Assembly (NCBI RefSeq): GCF_001610975.1 | Contig: NZ_CP013342.1 | Span: forward strand, 2,551,001 to 2,615,000 | Direction of reading: 5' to 3' | DNA: 64,000 bases | DNA from: Sphingopyxis terrae subsp. terrae NBRC 15098 | GTDB lineage: Bacteria > Pseudomonadota > Alphaproteobacteria > Sphingomonadales > Sphingomonadaceae | Part shown: positions 27,711 to 37,568 of the stretch, piece by piece | Layout: each line of letters opens with the position of its first letter | Position numbering within the stretch: position 1 is the first letter of the stretch | Translations under genes and position numbers: made by a program | Notes under the pieces: generated by a model | Database searches by the model: none | Told to the model about the DNA's origin: nothing | The model's input: only the letters and a program-made list of their open reading frames with translations

Positions 27711-28177
27711 AGCATTCCCAATTCGAGCCGCGCCTCGTCGCTCATATTGGCGGGCGACCAGGGCGGATCCCAGACAAGGTTCACTTCAGCATCGCCGACG
27801 CCGGGCACCGCGCCGACGCGCAACTCGACCTCGCCAGGCATCGATTCGGCGACGGGGCAGTGCGGGGTGGTCAACGTCATGGTGACGACGACATGGCCTT
27901 CGTCGATCTCGACATTGTAGATCAGGCCAAGGTCATAGATATTCACCGGAATTTCCGGATCGTAAATATCCTTGAGCGCCGCGACGACGGCTTCGTACAG
28001 GTCGCCGCCGACGCCGTGCGGATCGACCGCGGCGGGCTTGGCGGCCAGAAAGCCCTCCAGATAATCGCGCTTGCGCTCCAGCTTCTCGGGCGCGGTTTCG
28101 GCATCCTCGACGCGCGCCTTGGGCGGCGGCGCGACGCTTTCCACTTCCTCGATCCTGATGCTGTTTTCTTCGCTCAT
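27707..28177 (-). CDS. sufT: SUF system maturation protein SufT (MIP18/DUF59)
   Basis: 156 residues. An acidic N-terminal tail is followed by the DUF59 domain: VVAALKDIYDPEIPVNIYDLGLIY, TMTLTTPHCPVAESMPGEVE and the end VNLVWDPPWSPANMSDEARLELGM. The single conserved Cys (HCPVA) is present. SufT is known as an accessory factor in Fe-S protein maturation. It overlaps sufS upstream and sufA downstream, both as ATGA, so translation of the three is coupled. Start ATG 28177. Confidence 0.92.
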   Translation of the reverse strand: MSEENSIRIEEVESVAPPPKARVEDAETAPEKLERKRDYLEGFLAAKPAAVDPHGVGGDLYEAVVAALKDIYDPEIPVNIYDLGLIYNVEIDEGHVVVTMTLTTPHCPVAESMPGEVELRVGAVPGVGDAEVNLVWDPPWSPANMSDEARLELGML

Positions 28178-29418
28178 CCGAAAATCCTCTCGACGCGCGC
28201 CAATCCTTCGACCAGCGCCGTCACATCGTCTGCATTGCTGTAGAGCCCGAAGCTCGCGCGGGCGGTCGCCGGTACGCCCAGATGCGCCATCAGCGGCTGC
28301 GCGCAATGATGCCCGGCGCGGATCGCGACCCCGCTTTCGTCCAAGATAGTGCCGATGTCGTGCGGATGAACCCCCGCCATCGCGAAACTGACGATCCCGG
28401 CGCTGCTGTCGGGGCCGAACAGCGTGATACTGTTCTTGCGGGCGAGCTGCTCGCGCAAACTGCCGACCAGCGCACATTCATGCGCGTGGATCGCCTCGAC
28501 ACCGATCGCTTCGACATAATCCACCGCCGCCGCGAGCCCCAGTGCCTCGACAATCGCGGGCGTGCCGGCTTCGAAACGCGTCGGGGCGGGTGCGTAGGTC
28601 GTCCTTTCGAACGTGACCCGGTCGATCATCGACCCGCCACCCTGCCAGGGCGGCAGCGCGTCGAGCTTGTTGCTCCACAGCACGCCGATGCCGGTCGGTC
28701 CGTAAAGCTTGTGCCCCGAGAAGGCATAATAGTCGCAGCCGAGCGCCGCGACATCGACAGGCAGGCGCGGCACGGCCTGGCACCCATCGATCAGCAGTTC
28801 GGCACCGAAGCGATGCGCAAGATCCGCGGCGCGCGCGGCGTCGAGCGGGCTGCCGAGCACGTTCGATACATGGGCAAAGGCGACCATAGTGTGATCGGGG
28901 GTCAGCAGCTTTTCGGCGGCGTCCAAGTCGATGCAGCCGTCGGCGGTCAGCGGGCAGACATCGACCTGCCAGCCCGCGAGCTGCCAGGGCACGATATTGC
29001 TGTGATGCTCGAGCGTGGAGAGCAGCACGCGCCCCTTCTTAGGGTGCGAATAAGCGACCAGATTGATCGCCTCGGTCGCGCCGCGCACGAAGGCGATCTG
29101 ATCCTCCTTCGCGCCGATGAACCCTGCGATCCGCCGCCGTGCCGCCTCATAGGCGAGCGTCATGTCGGCCGAGCGCGCATAGACGCCGCGGTGCACGGTC
29201 GCATAATCGCGGCCCATCGCGTTTACCGTCGCGTCGATCACCGCCTGCGGCTTTTGCGCGGTCGCGGCGGTGTCGAGATAGTGCCAGCCGGGCGTCAGGC
29301 CGGGAAACTGATTTCTAATCCCGTTCGTGTCGAGCGAAGTCGAGACACCCTGAGGGCGCGCATGACCGATGGGCATCTCGACTTCGCTCGATGCGAACGG
29401 GGAGGAGGGATTGCTCAC
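28174..29418 (-). CDS. sufS: Cysteine desulfurase with repeat-encoded N-terminal insert
   Basis: 414 residues; mobilises sulfur from cysteine for cluster assembly. The PLP lysine is K237 in FSGHKLYGPTG, the persulfide cysteine C372 in RAGHHCAQPLM, and HHSNIVPW is intact. The native domain begins at about residue 34 (IRNQFPGLTPGWHYLDTAATAQ). Residues 7-33 are encoded by an 80-bp near-palindromic repeat (29321-29400) lying in frame; its peptide reads PFASSEVEMP then GVSTSLDTNG. ATG 29418 overlaps the sufD stop (ATGA), as elsewhere in this operon, which supports this start. An internal Met at residue 15 would give a shorter form. Confidence 0.94.
   Translation of the reverse strand: MSNPSSPFASSEVEMPIGHARPQGVSTSLDTNGIRNQFPGLTPGWHYLDTAATAQKPQAVIDATVNAMGRDYATVHRGVYARSADMTLAYEAARRRIAGFIGAKEDQIAFVRGATEAINLVAYSHPKKGRVLLSTLEHHSNIVPWQLAGWQVDVCPLTADGCIDLDAAEKLLTPDHTMVAFAHVSNVLGSPLDAARAADLAHRFGAELLIDGCQAVPRLPVDVAALGCDYYAFSGHKLYGPTGIGVLWSNKLDALPPWQGGGSMIDRVTFERTTYAPAPTRFEAGTPAIVEALGLAAAVDYVEAIGVEAIHAHECALVGSLREQLARKNSITLFGPDSSAGIVSFAMAGVHPHDIGTILDESGVAIRAGHHCAQPLMAHLGVPATARASFGLYSNADDVTALVEGLARVERIFG
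29321..29400. repeat. 80-bp near-palindromic element inside sufS (copy 1)
   Basis: Arms 29321-29350 and 29371-29400 match at 26 of 30 positions as reverse complements, with symmetric TG/CA differences, around a 20-base loop. A second copy is at 44246-44327. On the minus strand it reads open in the sufS frame; because the element is nearly palindromic, both strands can encode PFxSSEVExP. It behaves like the protein-coding palindromic elements known from Rickettsia (RPE). No transposase is present. Confidence 0.85.
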
Positions 29419-30146
29419 ACCAATTCCCCCAATTTCGTGAGCGCGAGCGCTTGCAGCTTTTCCTCATCCTCGGCGCCGTCGAAAACGCCAGCCACGAAAG
29501 CCTGCAGCAAGATCTTCTTCGCCTCGGCCGGGGGCAGTCCGCGCGACTGGAGATAATAGAGGCTCATCGCGTCGAGTTCGCCGATCGCACAGCCGTGCGC
29601 ACATTTGACGTCGTCGGCGAAGATTTCGAGTTCGGGCTTGGCATTGGCGGTTGCGCTGCGCTCGAGCAGCATCGCCTTCACATCCTGTTCGCTGTCGGTC
29701 TGCTGCGCGTCGCGCGCGACGGCAACCTTTCCGAGATAGGTGCCCGTCGCGGTACCGCCGAGGACCGAACGCACCATTTGCCGCGACGTCGCGCCGGGTT
29801 GGGCGTGGGTGACGGTAGTGACGATCTCGAGCGTCTGTGCACCCCCGCCGATCTGCGCCGCGCCGAGATTGAAGTCGGCGCCCTCGTGCAACGTCACCGC
29901 GAGTTCGATACGCCCATAGGCGCCGCCAATGTTGAGCACATGCAGCGACGCTGTCGCGCCCTTGCCGACGCTCATCTCGATCTGATGGATCGCGCCTGCA
30001 TCCTGCACGATCGCACGCTTGAAGTCGCCGCCCGCGGGCACCATGATGCTTTCGGGCGCGGGCAACGGCCACGCCTCGGTCACCGCGTCGATGTCGCTGT
30101 AGCGCCACGCTTCGTCGCGCCGGGTGGGAAGGGCGGTGGTCGTCAC
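29415..30146 (-). CDS. sufD: Fe-S cluster assembly protein SufD (short form)
   Basis: 243 residues, much shorter than E. coli SufD (about 420), lacking most of the N-terminal helical part. The beta-helix core is present: GATSRQMVRSVLGGTATGTYLGKV and FADDVKCAHGCAIGELDAMSLYYLQSRGL, which carries the conserved His and Cys. SufD forms the scaffold with SufB and SufC. GTG 30146 is chosen because GGGAGG stands just upstream; GTG 30161 is also in frame. A palindromic repeat separates it from sufC. Confidence 0.9.
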   Translation of the reverse strand: MTTTALPTRRDEAWRYSDIDAVTEAWPLPAPESIMVPAGGDFKRAIVQDAGAIHQIEMSVGKGATASLHVLNIGGAYGRIELAVTLHEGADFNLGAAQIGGGAQTLEIVTTVTHAQPGATSRQMVRSVLGGTATGTYLGKVAVARDAQQTDSEQDVKAMLLERSATANAKPELEIFADDVKCAHGCAIGELDAMSLYYLQSRGLPPAEAKKILLQAFVAGVFDGAEDEEKLQALALTKLGELV

Positions 30147-30165
30147 TCGGCGACCTCCCACACTT

Positions 30166-30229
30166 CATCACCCCGGACTTGATCCGGGGTCCACGCGGTC
30201 ATGGATGCCGGATCAAGTCCGGCATGACG
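30166..30229. repeat. Palindromic repeat between sufC and sufD (GTCATCCCGGACTTGATC family)
   Basis: Arms 30166-30193 and 30202-30229 match at 23 of 28 positions around 8 bases. It lies in the only sizeable gap inside the suf transcript, between the sufC stop and the sufD start, where a hairpin could affect relative expression or mRNA stability of the two parts. Related to 1875-1950. Confidence 0.75.
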
Positions 30230-30255
30230 AAGAAAGGAAAGGGGCGTATGGATGC

Positions 30256-30985
<730 letters not shown>

Positions 30986-30999
<14 letters not shown>

Positions 31000-31218
31000 C
31001 GGTTTCTCTAAGTTTTGGAGAGTGTGTTGCCAGCCGGAATAGCCCGAAAGCGAACAACGGAAGGCCATAGACTCTAAAAAGGGCGCCAAGATGCACAGTC
31101 CCATCGACCATTCCAGTCCACGGGATGCCGTCGCCGAGAACGGACATTAACCAAAGGCCGAAAAGCCAATAGCCGAGCACGATTAGAATGGCGACAGCCA
31201 GAAGATAGCGCCACCAAC

Positions 31219-31222
<4 letters not shown>
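30986..31222 (-). CDS. Small two-helix membrane protein within the suf operon (78 aa)
   Basis: The ATG at 31222 overlaps the sufB stop (ATGA) and the 3' end overlaps the sufC start, so it sits exactly in the operon. Two hydrophobic stretches are visible: [21 protein letters not shown] (about residues 6-26) and [20 protein letters not shown] (about 46-65). The base composition is more AT-rich than sufB or sufC. I know no standard Suf component like this. It may be a lineage-specific insertion, or a membrane tether for the assembly machinery, which is speculation. Confidence 0.65.
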
Positions 31223-32706
<1,484 letters not shown>

Positions 32707-32710
32707 AATC

Positions 32711-33196
32711 TTATCTCGTCGCTCCCGCGAAGGCGGGAGCCGTTGGAGGGGGCAATCCGGCGCTGCCGCCCGGACGTCCAGCGCCCGGCGCGGGGGCACC
32801 GCTCAGGCTCGCGAGGCTGATCTGTGCCAGCGCGCCGCGCACGGCATTGTTGACGACGCCCCAATGCGGCTTGACGCGGCAATTGCCTTCGAGCGCGCAA
32901 TCGTGGCGACCGTCCTCGACGCAGGTGGTGAGGGCGATCGGGCCTTCGACGGCTTCGATAATATCGGCGATGCTGATCGCCGCTGCGGGCCGCGCGAGGC
33001 GTACGCCGCCGCCAGTGCCCCGCGTCGACACCAGCAGGCCGGCGCGGGCGAGCCCGCTCACCAGCTTCTGCGCCGTCGGGCCGGGAATGCCCGTCTGTTC
33101 GGCCAGCATCGCCGCATGCAGCGGTACCGATCCGCACTGGCGCGCGGCGGCGCTCATCAGCACGACGGCATAATCGGCAAGGTTGGACAGGCGCAT
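32711..33196 (-). CDS. Rrf2/IscR-type regulator of the suf operon
   Basis: 161 residues. Winged helix at residues 1-75 ([33 protein letters not shown]). Three cysteines C92, C100 and C106 match the [2Fe-2S] ligand pattern of IscR/SufR, so it should sense Fe-S status and regulate the operon it heads. The last 25 residues are Pro/Ala/Gly-rich and end PAFAGATR, encoded in part by a hairpin repeat (32721-32740); this tail is not part of the family and looks like a repeat-derived extension. Confidence 0.9.
   Translation of the reverse strand: MRLSNLADYAVVLMSAAARQCGSVPLHAAMLAEQTGIPGPTAQKLVSGLARAGLLVSTRGTGGGVRLARPAAAISIADIIEAVEGPIALTTCVEDGRHDCALEGNCRVKPHWGVVNNAVRGALAQISLASLSGAPAPGAGRPGGSAGLPPPTAPAFAGATR
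32721..32740. repeat. Perfect hairpin at the end of the rrf2 gene, before sufB
   Basis: GCTCCCGC (32721-32728) and GCGGGAGC (32733-32740) pair around a GAAG loop. The sequence encodes the PAFAGAT tail of the regulator and ends 15 bases before the sufB start, so it could also shape sufB translation. Similar short hairpins are dispersed in sphingomonad genomes, from general knowledge. Confidence 0.6.
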
Positions 33197-33227
33197 GGCT
33201 CTTTCCGGCGGAACTGCGAACGATTCT

Positions 33228-33252
33228 TAATTGGAGTAATTCGTTCCAATTA
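33228..33252. promoter_or_regulatory. Candidate operator/promoter of the suf operon
   Basis: TAATTGGA (33228-33235) and TCCAATTA (33245-33252) are exact reverse complements with a 9-base spacer, 32 bases upstream of the rrf2 start. Read on the minus strand, TTGGAA followed about 15 bases later by AAGAAT could be -35 and -10 elements within the palindrome. AT-rich against a GC-rich background. The natural ligand would be the adjacent Rrf2 protein; this is inferred from position and symmetry. Confidence 0.5.
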
Positions 33253-33296
33253 GATAGTCGCTGAGCGCCCTAGGCGCAAGGTCGCGGACCGGCAAT

Positions 33297-33335
33297 AAAA
33301 AAAGGCACCCATCCAGCCGGAGCCGAATGAGTGCC
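33297..33335 (-). terminator. Rho-independent terminator on the minus strand
   Basis: On the minus strand an 11-bp stem (GGCACTCATTC with GGATGGGTGCC, two G-U pairs) around a 10-base loop is followed by TTTTTTTATT. It lies about 150 bases beyond the AraC-type gene ending at 33488 and would end that transcript before the suf promoter. Confidence 0.8.
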
Positions 33336-33487
33336 GAGATGAAGGTCTCAGTCCTCGTCAAAGGAAGAGCTCTTCTGGGTCGCAGGTTCCGGATAGGTCG
33401 CGGGCCTGATTCGCGATTGTATCAAAACGCCAAATCGTCGCTCGGCGCCGAAAAAGACCGTCCCGTCGTGGGGCAGGGCGAATGGAC

Positions 33488-34375
33488 TCAGGTTTCGGAA
33501 ACGATCGGGCTGACCTTGCCCGCAAGCTGTTTGCGGCCCTTCGTCGTCGCCTCGGTATAAAGCGTGGGCTTGCCGAGCTGTCCCGGGGTTGCCCCGGCAA
33601 AGCGCTTGATCTCGCGGATCAGGTGCGACTGGTCGTAAAAGGCGTCGCCAAGCTGCGCCTGGTCGAGTGTCTCGCCGCGCGCCAGTGCCGCCGCGGCGCG
33701 CACGGCGCGATATTTGCGCGCCAGCATGCGCGGCGACAGGCCGTAATAATGTTTGGTCATCCGCTCGACCGAGCGGATCGACATGCCGGTTGCTTCGACC
33801 AGGTCATGCACCTGCGGCGACGCCGATCGCGTCAGCCATTCATCGACGGTGCGGATGAACCACATCGCGGGCGCCTCGGTCTGTTTCAGCACCGCGCGGA
33901 CGAAATTATTACCGATAATCAGCCGCTCTTCGTCGTTCGCGGCGCCCAGTATCGCGTCGGCGACCTCGTTGATCCAGTCGCCGAACAGATCGGCCGCGTC
34001 GATCGCGCGGTCGGTCAGTTTCTCGCCATGGCTGCCCATCAGCGCGGCCCAGCCGGCGGGCAGCATGCCGAAGCCAAAGATGCGCGTCGGGCGGTTGCTG
34101 ATCGCGCGGACGCGCCCGCTCGTCGGCCCGACGATATTGGCGCGCCGTACCGTGCTGCTGTGCCCGTCCGAAAAGACATATTCGCCGTCGGCGACGGTGA
34201 TGAAGCGAAACTGCGGGCGGTCGGCGCGCTCATATTCGTCGAAGCGCGGCATGTTGATGCGCGCACAGTAAAAGCTCGACACCATGTCCGCCAGATCGGG
34301 ATCGGGCGGAAAATAGTGCAGCTCGAACGGCTGCTCGCCGCTCATCTGCCCGGATGAGGCTGACGTATCCGACAT
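33488..34375 (-). CDS. AraC family transcriptional regulator
   Basis: 295 residues. The N-terminal 165 residues form a sensor region (ELHYFPPDPDLADMVSSFYCAR, FRFITVADGEYVFSDGH). The C-terminal AraC domain has VHDLVEATGMSIRSVERMTKHYYG and LDQAQLGDAFYDQSHLIREIKRFAGATPGQL. ATG 34375 is a choice among several; a longer frame continues upstream and MSGEQ at 34345 is also possible. No obvious target next to it; the upstream neighbour is a DUF885 lipoprotein on the same strand 100 bases away. Confidence 0.82.
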   Translation of the reverse strand: MSDTSASSGQMSGEQPFELHYFPPDPDLADMVSSFYCARINMPRFDEYERADRPQFRFITVADGEYVFSDGHSSTVRRANIVGPTSGRVRAISNRPTRIFGFGMLPAGWAALMGSHGEKLTDRAIDAADLFGDWINEVADAILGAANDEERLIIGNNFVRAVLKQTEAPAMWFIRTVDEWLTRSASPQVHDLVEATGMSIRSVERMTKHYYGLSPRMLARKYRAVRAAAALARGETLDQAQLGDAFYDQSHLIREIKRFAGATPGQLGKPTLYTEATTKGRKQLAGKVSPIVSET

Positions 34376-34475
34376 GACGAGACCGACCCTTCGGTGGCTT
34401 TGTTGCCGCCTTTTGCTTCCCCGCCATAATTTCAGAACGCCCGGCTGCGTCAAGGCGCAATTTTGATTCGCACTA

Positions 34476-36293
34476 TCAACGGCTGGCGGCGATCCAGGCA
34501 TCGACGCGGCGCTCAAGGATGTCGAGCGGCACCGGCCCCGATTTGAGCACCACGTCATGGAAGTCGCGATAGTCGAAACGGTCGCCGAGCGCCGCCTGCG
34601 CGCGCGTCCTGAGTTCCATGATCTTGAGCTTGCCGATCAGATAGGCGGTCGCCTGCCCCGGATAGACGATATAGCGTTCGATCGCCTTTTCGATGTCGCC
34701 GTCGGGGTTGGGCGTATTGTCCTTGAGATACTGGATCGCCTGCTCGCGGCTCCAGCGCTTGTCGTGAATGCCGGTGTCGACGACGAGGCGGCACGCGCGC
34801 CACAATTCCATGCCGAGCCGCCCGAAGTCACTGTAGGGGTCGGTGTAAAAGCCCATGTCCTTGGCGAGTTCCTCCGAATAGAGGCCCCAGCCCTCGGTAT
34901 AGGCGGTGAAGCCGCCGAAACGGCGGAAGGGCGGCAGGCCGGTCAGTTCGGTCTGCACCGCGCGCTGCAGGTGGTGTCCCGGAATACCCTCATGATAGGC
35001 GAGCGCCTCGAGCTCGGTCTTCGACATGTCGCGCAGGTCATAGAGGTTCACATAATAGGTGCCGGGCCGCGATCCGTCGGGCGAGGGCGACTGGTAAAAG
35101 GCTTTGCCCGCCGACTTTTCGCGGAACGCTTCGACCGCTTTCACCTGCAGGTGCGCCTTGGGCAGCGTATGGAAGAAGGCGGGCAGCCGCGCCTCCATCG
35201 CCTTCACCTTGGCATCGACATCGGCCAGATAATCCTCGCGGGTCGTATAATAATATTGCGGGCTGGTGCGCAGATGCTCGAAAAACTCGCGCAAAGTCCC
35301 TTTGAAGCCCACCTGCGCCATGATCTTCTTCATCTCGCCGTGGATACGCGCGACTTCGGAGAGGCCTAGCGCGTGGATCTGCGCCGCGCTCATGTCGGTG
35401 GTCGTGTAATTGGCGAGCAGCGCTGCATAATAGGCTTTGCCGTCGGGCAGGCGCCAGATGCCGTCCTGCGTCGGCGCGACCGCCTGCTGGCGCTTCATTT
35501 CGGCGAGCAGCCGGCCATAGGCGGGGCCCGCGCTTTCGGCCCATGCCGCCTTCGCGGCATCGGTCAGCCGTGTCTTTTCGCCGGCGTCGATGTCGAGCTT
35601 GCCGACCTTTGCGCCGATATCCTCGATCACCGCATTGTCCGGCTTCATCAGATTTTCGATGTCGCTGATGACATAGGCATAGACCCACTTGGGCGGCTGG
35701 ACGCCCTTTTTGGCGCGCCGCGCCGATTCGGCCGACAGCGCGTCGAGCACCGGACCCATGCCGCGAATGCGCTCCACATAGGCTTCGGCTTCGGCAACAT
35801 TGGCAACGCGGTGGATATTGATCAGAAAGGCGGGCATCTGGCTCTGCGCGCCGTTCATCTGGTCGAAGATATATTCATCGTCGCGGAACGGGAACAGCCG
35901 CTCTGCGCGCGCCGCCTGCGCGTTGAACAGCTCGAAGGACAGCGCCTCCTCCGGCGACAGTTTCGCGGGGTCGAAGCTCGCGCGCATCGCGGCGGCGGTC
36001 GCCTGTTGCAGTGTGTGGCTGGCAACCTCGGCATCGTCGCTCGGGTCGTTCCACTTGCCGTAATCGGCGTCGCGGATGCCGCGATAGGCCTTGCCTTGCG
36101 GGCTCAGCGACAGTTGCGCCTCGTCATAATTGTCGAAGAATTGCGCGAGGTCGGCGCCGGCCGGTGCGCTCGCCGCGGGCGATTGCGGTGCGGTCGCCAC
36201 GGTCGCCGGCGTGCAGCCCGCTGTTGCCAGCAGCACAAGCGCGGTGGACAGGATCGCTGTGGACGGGCGGGCGGCGAAACGGCGATGCGACAC
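34476..36293 (-). CDS. DUF885 family lipoprotein, putative metallopeptidase-like
   Basis: 605 residues from GTG 36293, which has AGGGAGA just upstream. A lipobox (LLATAGC) near residue 27 suggests an envelope lipoprotein. The DUF885 hallmarks are LEALAYHEGIPGHHLQ, containing an HExxxH-like metal site, GFTAYTEGWGLYSEEL and the terminal KIMELRTRAQAALGDRFDYRDFHDVVL. The family resembles carboxypeptidase-like zinc enzymes; catalytic activity is inferred. A TTG at 36335 would extend it but has no ribosome site. Confidence 0.88.
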   Translation of the reverse strand: MSHRRFAARPSTAILSTALVLLATAGCTPATVATAPQSPAASAPAGADLAQFFDNYDEAQLSLSPQGKAYRGIRDADYGKWNDPSDDAEVASHTLQQATAAAMRASFDPAKLSPEEALSFELFNAQAARAERLFPFRDDEYIFDQMNGAQSQMPAFLINIHRVANVAEAEAYVERIRGMGPVLDALSAESARRAKKGVQPPKWVYAYVISDIENLMKPDNAVIEDIGAKVGKLDIDAGEKTRLTDAAKAAWAESAGPAYGRLLAEMKRQQAVAPTQDGIWRLPDGKAYYAALLANYTTTDMSAAQIHALGLSEVARIHGEMKKIMAQVGFKGTLREFFEHLRTSPQYYYTTREDYLADVDAKVKAMEARLPAFFHTLPKAHLQVKAVEAFREKSAGKAFYQSPSPDGSRPGTYYVNLYDLRDMSKTELEALAYHEGIPGHHLQRAVQTELTGLPPFRRFGGFTAYTEGWGLYSEELAKDMGFYTDPYSDFGRLGMELWRACRLVVDTGIHDKRWSREQAIQYLKDNTPNPDGDIEKAIERYIVYPGQATAYLIGKLKIMELRTRAQAALGDRFDYRDFHDVVLKSGPVPLDILERRVDAWIAASR

Positions 36294-36414
36294 AAATGTC
36301 TCCCTCTGTTGGCCGGCTGACTGAGGGTCCGGCAAGGCCCCTCATTTTGCAACGATTTCCGGCTGATCGGCAGGGGGCTTGCCATAGCCGCCGCCCCGGC
36401 GCAATGGCGGGGGC

Positions 36415-37485
36415 ATGTCGCTTTTTGCCTCCGCCGCCGATGCCGCCTACGGCCTTGTCCGCCCCGTCGTTCACGCGACCGATGGCGAGGCGGCGCATAA
36501 TCTGACGCTCGCCGCGTTGCAGCCCTTGCCGCGCGCACGCCGCGCGCTGACCAGCCCCGTGCTGGCGACCGAACTGGCGGGGCTGCACTTCCCGAATCCG
36601 GTGGGCCTCGCCCCCGGCTTCGACAAGGATGCGCGCGTGGCGCATGCGATGCCCCATTTCGGTTTCGGCTTTGTCGAGGTCGGGACGCTCACCCCGTTGC
36701 CGCAGGACGGCAATCCGCGCCCGCGACTGTTCCGGCTGGTCGAGGACCGCGCGGTGGTCAACCGCATGGGCTTCAACAACGGCGGACAGGCAAAGGCGGC
36801 CGACCGCATCGCCTGCCTGCGCCGCTACGGCCTGCCGGTGCCGCTCGGCATCAATATCGGCGCGAACAAGGACAGCGCCGACCGTATCGCCGACTATGCG
36901 AAGGGCACGGCGGCCATGGCGCCGCTCGCCGACTATCTGACCGTCAATATTTCTTCACCCAACACGCCGGGCCTGCGTGCCTTGCAGGATCGCGGCGCGC
37001 TCGAGGCGCTGCTCGACGGCGTCGCGGCGGCGCAGCCCGCGGGAGCGGCCAAGCCCGTCTTCCTGAAGGTTGCGCCCGATCTCGAACCCGCCGACATCGA
37101 CGATATCGTCGCGGTGGCGATCGACAAGCGCCTCGCCGCGATCATCGTGTCGAACACCACGATCACGCGCCCGCCGCTCGCCTCGCGCCACGCGGACGAA
37201 GCGGGGGGGCTATCGGGCGCGCCGCTTCACGATCTTGCGCTGCAGCGCCTGCGCGACTTTCGCCGGGCAAGCGGCGGAACAGTGCCGCTGATCGGCGTCG
37301 GCGGTATCGCCAATGCCGATCAGGCCTGGGCGCGCATCCGCGCAGGCGCCAGCCTGATCCAGATCTATTCGGCGATGGTGTTCGAAGGGCCGGGGCTGGC
37401 CGCACGCATCGCGCACGGCCTCGAAGCTCGCGCCGCGCGCGACGGCTTTGCGCGGGTCAGCGACGCGGTGGGCGCCGACGCCTGA
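36415..37485 (+). CDS. pyrD: Dihydroorotate dehydrogenase (quinone)
   Basis: 356 residues, class 2 enzyme linked to the membrane quinone pool; fourth step of pyrimidine synthesis. Motifs: LHFPNPVGLAPGFDKDARVAHAM, FVEVGTLTPLPQDGNPRPRLFRL, NRMGFNNGG, then LTVNISSPNTPGLR with the catalytic serine, and SNTTITRPPLASRH. The N-terminal amphipathic helix (FASAADAAYGLVRPVVHAT) fits membrane association. It is 121 bases from the divergent DUF885 start. Confidence 0.95.
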   Translation: MSLFASAADAAYGLVRPVVHATDGEAAHNLTLAALQPLPRARRALTSPVLATELAGLHFPNPVGLAPGFDKDARVAHAMPHFGFGFVEVGTLTPLPQDGNPRPRLFRLVEDRAVVNRMGFNNGGQAKAADRIACLRRYGLPVPLGINIGANKDSADRIADYAKGTAAMAPLADYLTVNISSPNTPGLRALQDRGALEALLDGVAAAQPAGAAKPVFLKVAPDLEPADIDDIVAVAIDKRLAAIIVSNTTITRPPLASRHADEAGGLSGAPLHDLALQRLRDFRRASGGTVPLIGVGGIANADQAWARIRAGASLIQIYSAMVFEGPGLAARIAHGLEARAARDGFARVSDAVGADA

Positions 37486-37568
37486 CGCGCTCGCGCCGAC
37501 GGGCGAGGGGAGACGGGCGGGGGGAACAGGGCTTGCACTCGACAGACCCCCGCGCCAATGTCGCGCCC

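Noticed and set aside
33348..33500. Minus-strand frame ending YPEPATQKSSSFDED just before the terminator at 33335
   Set aside because: It starts inside the AraC-type gene end with no usable start codon and uses rare codons (ATA, AGG, CGA). It is probably the 3' untranslated part of that transcript.
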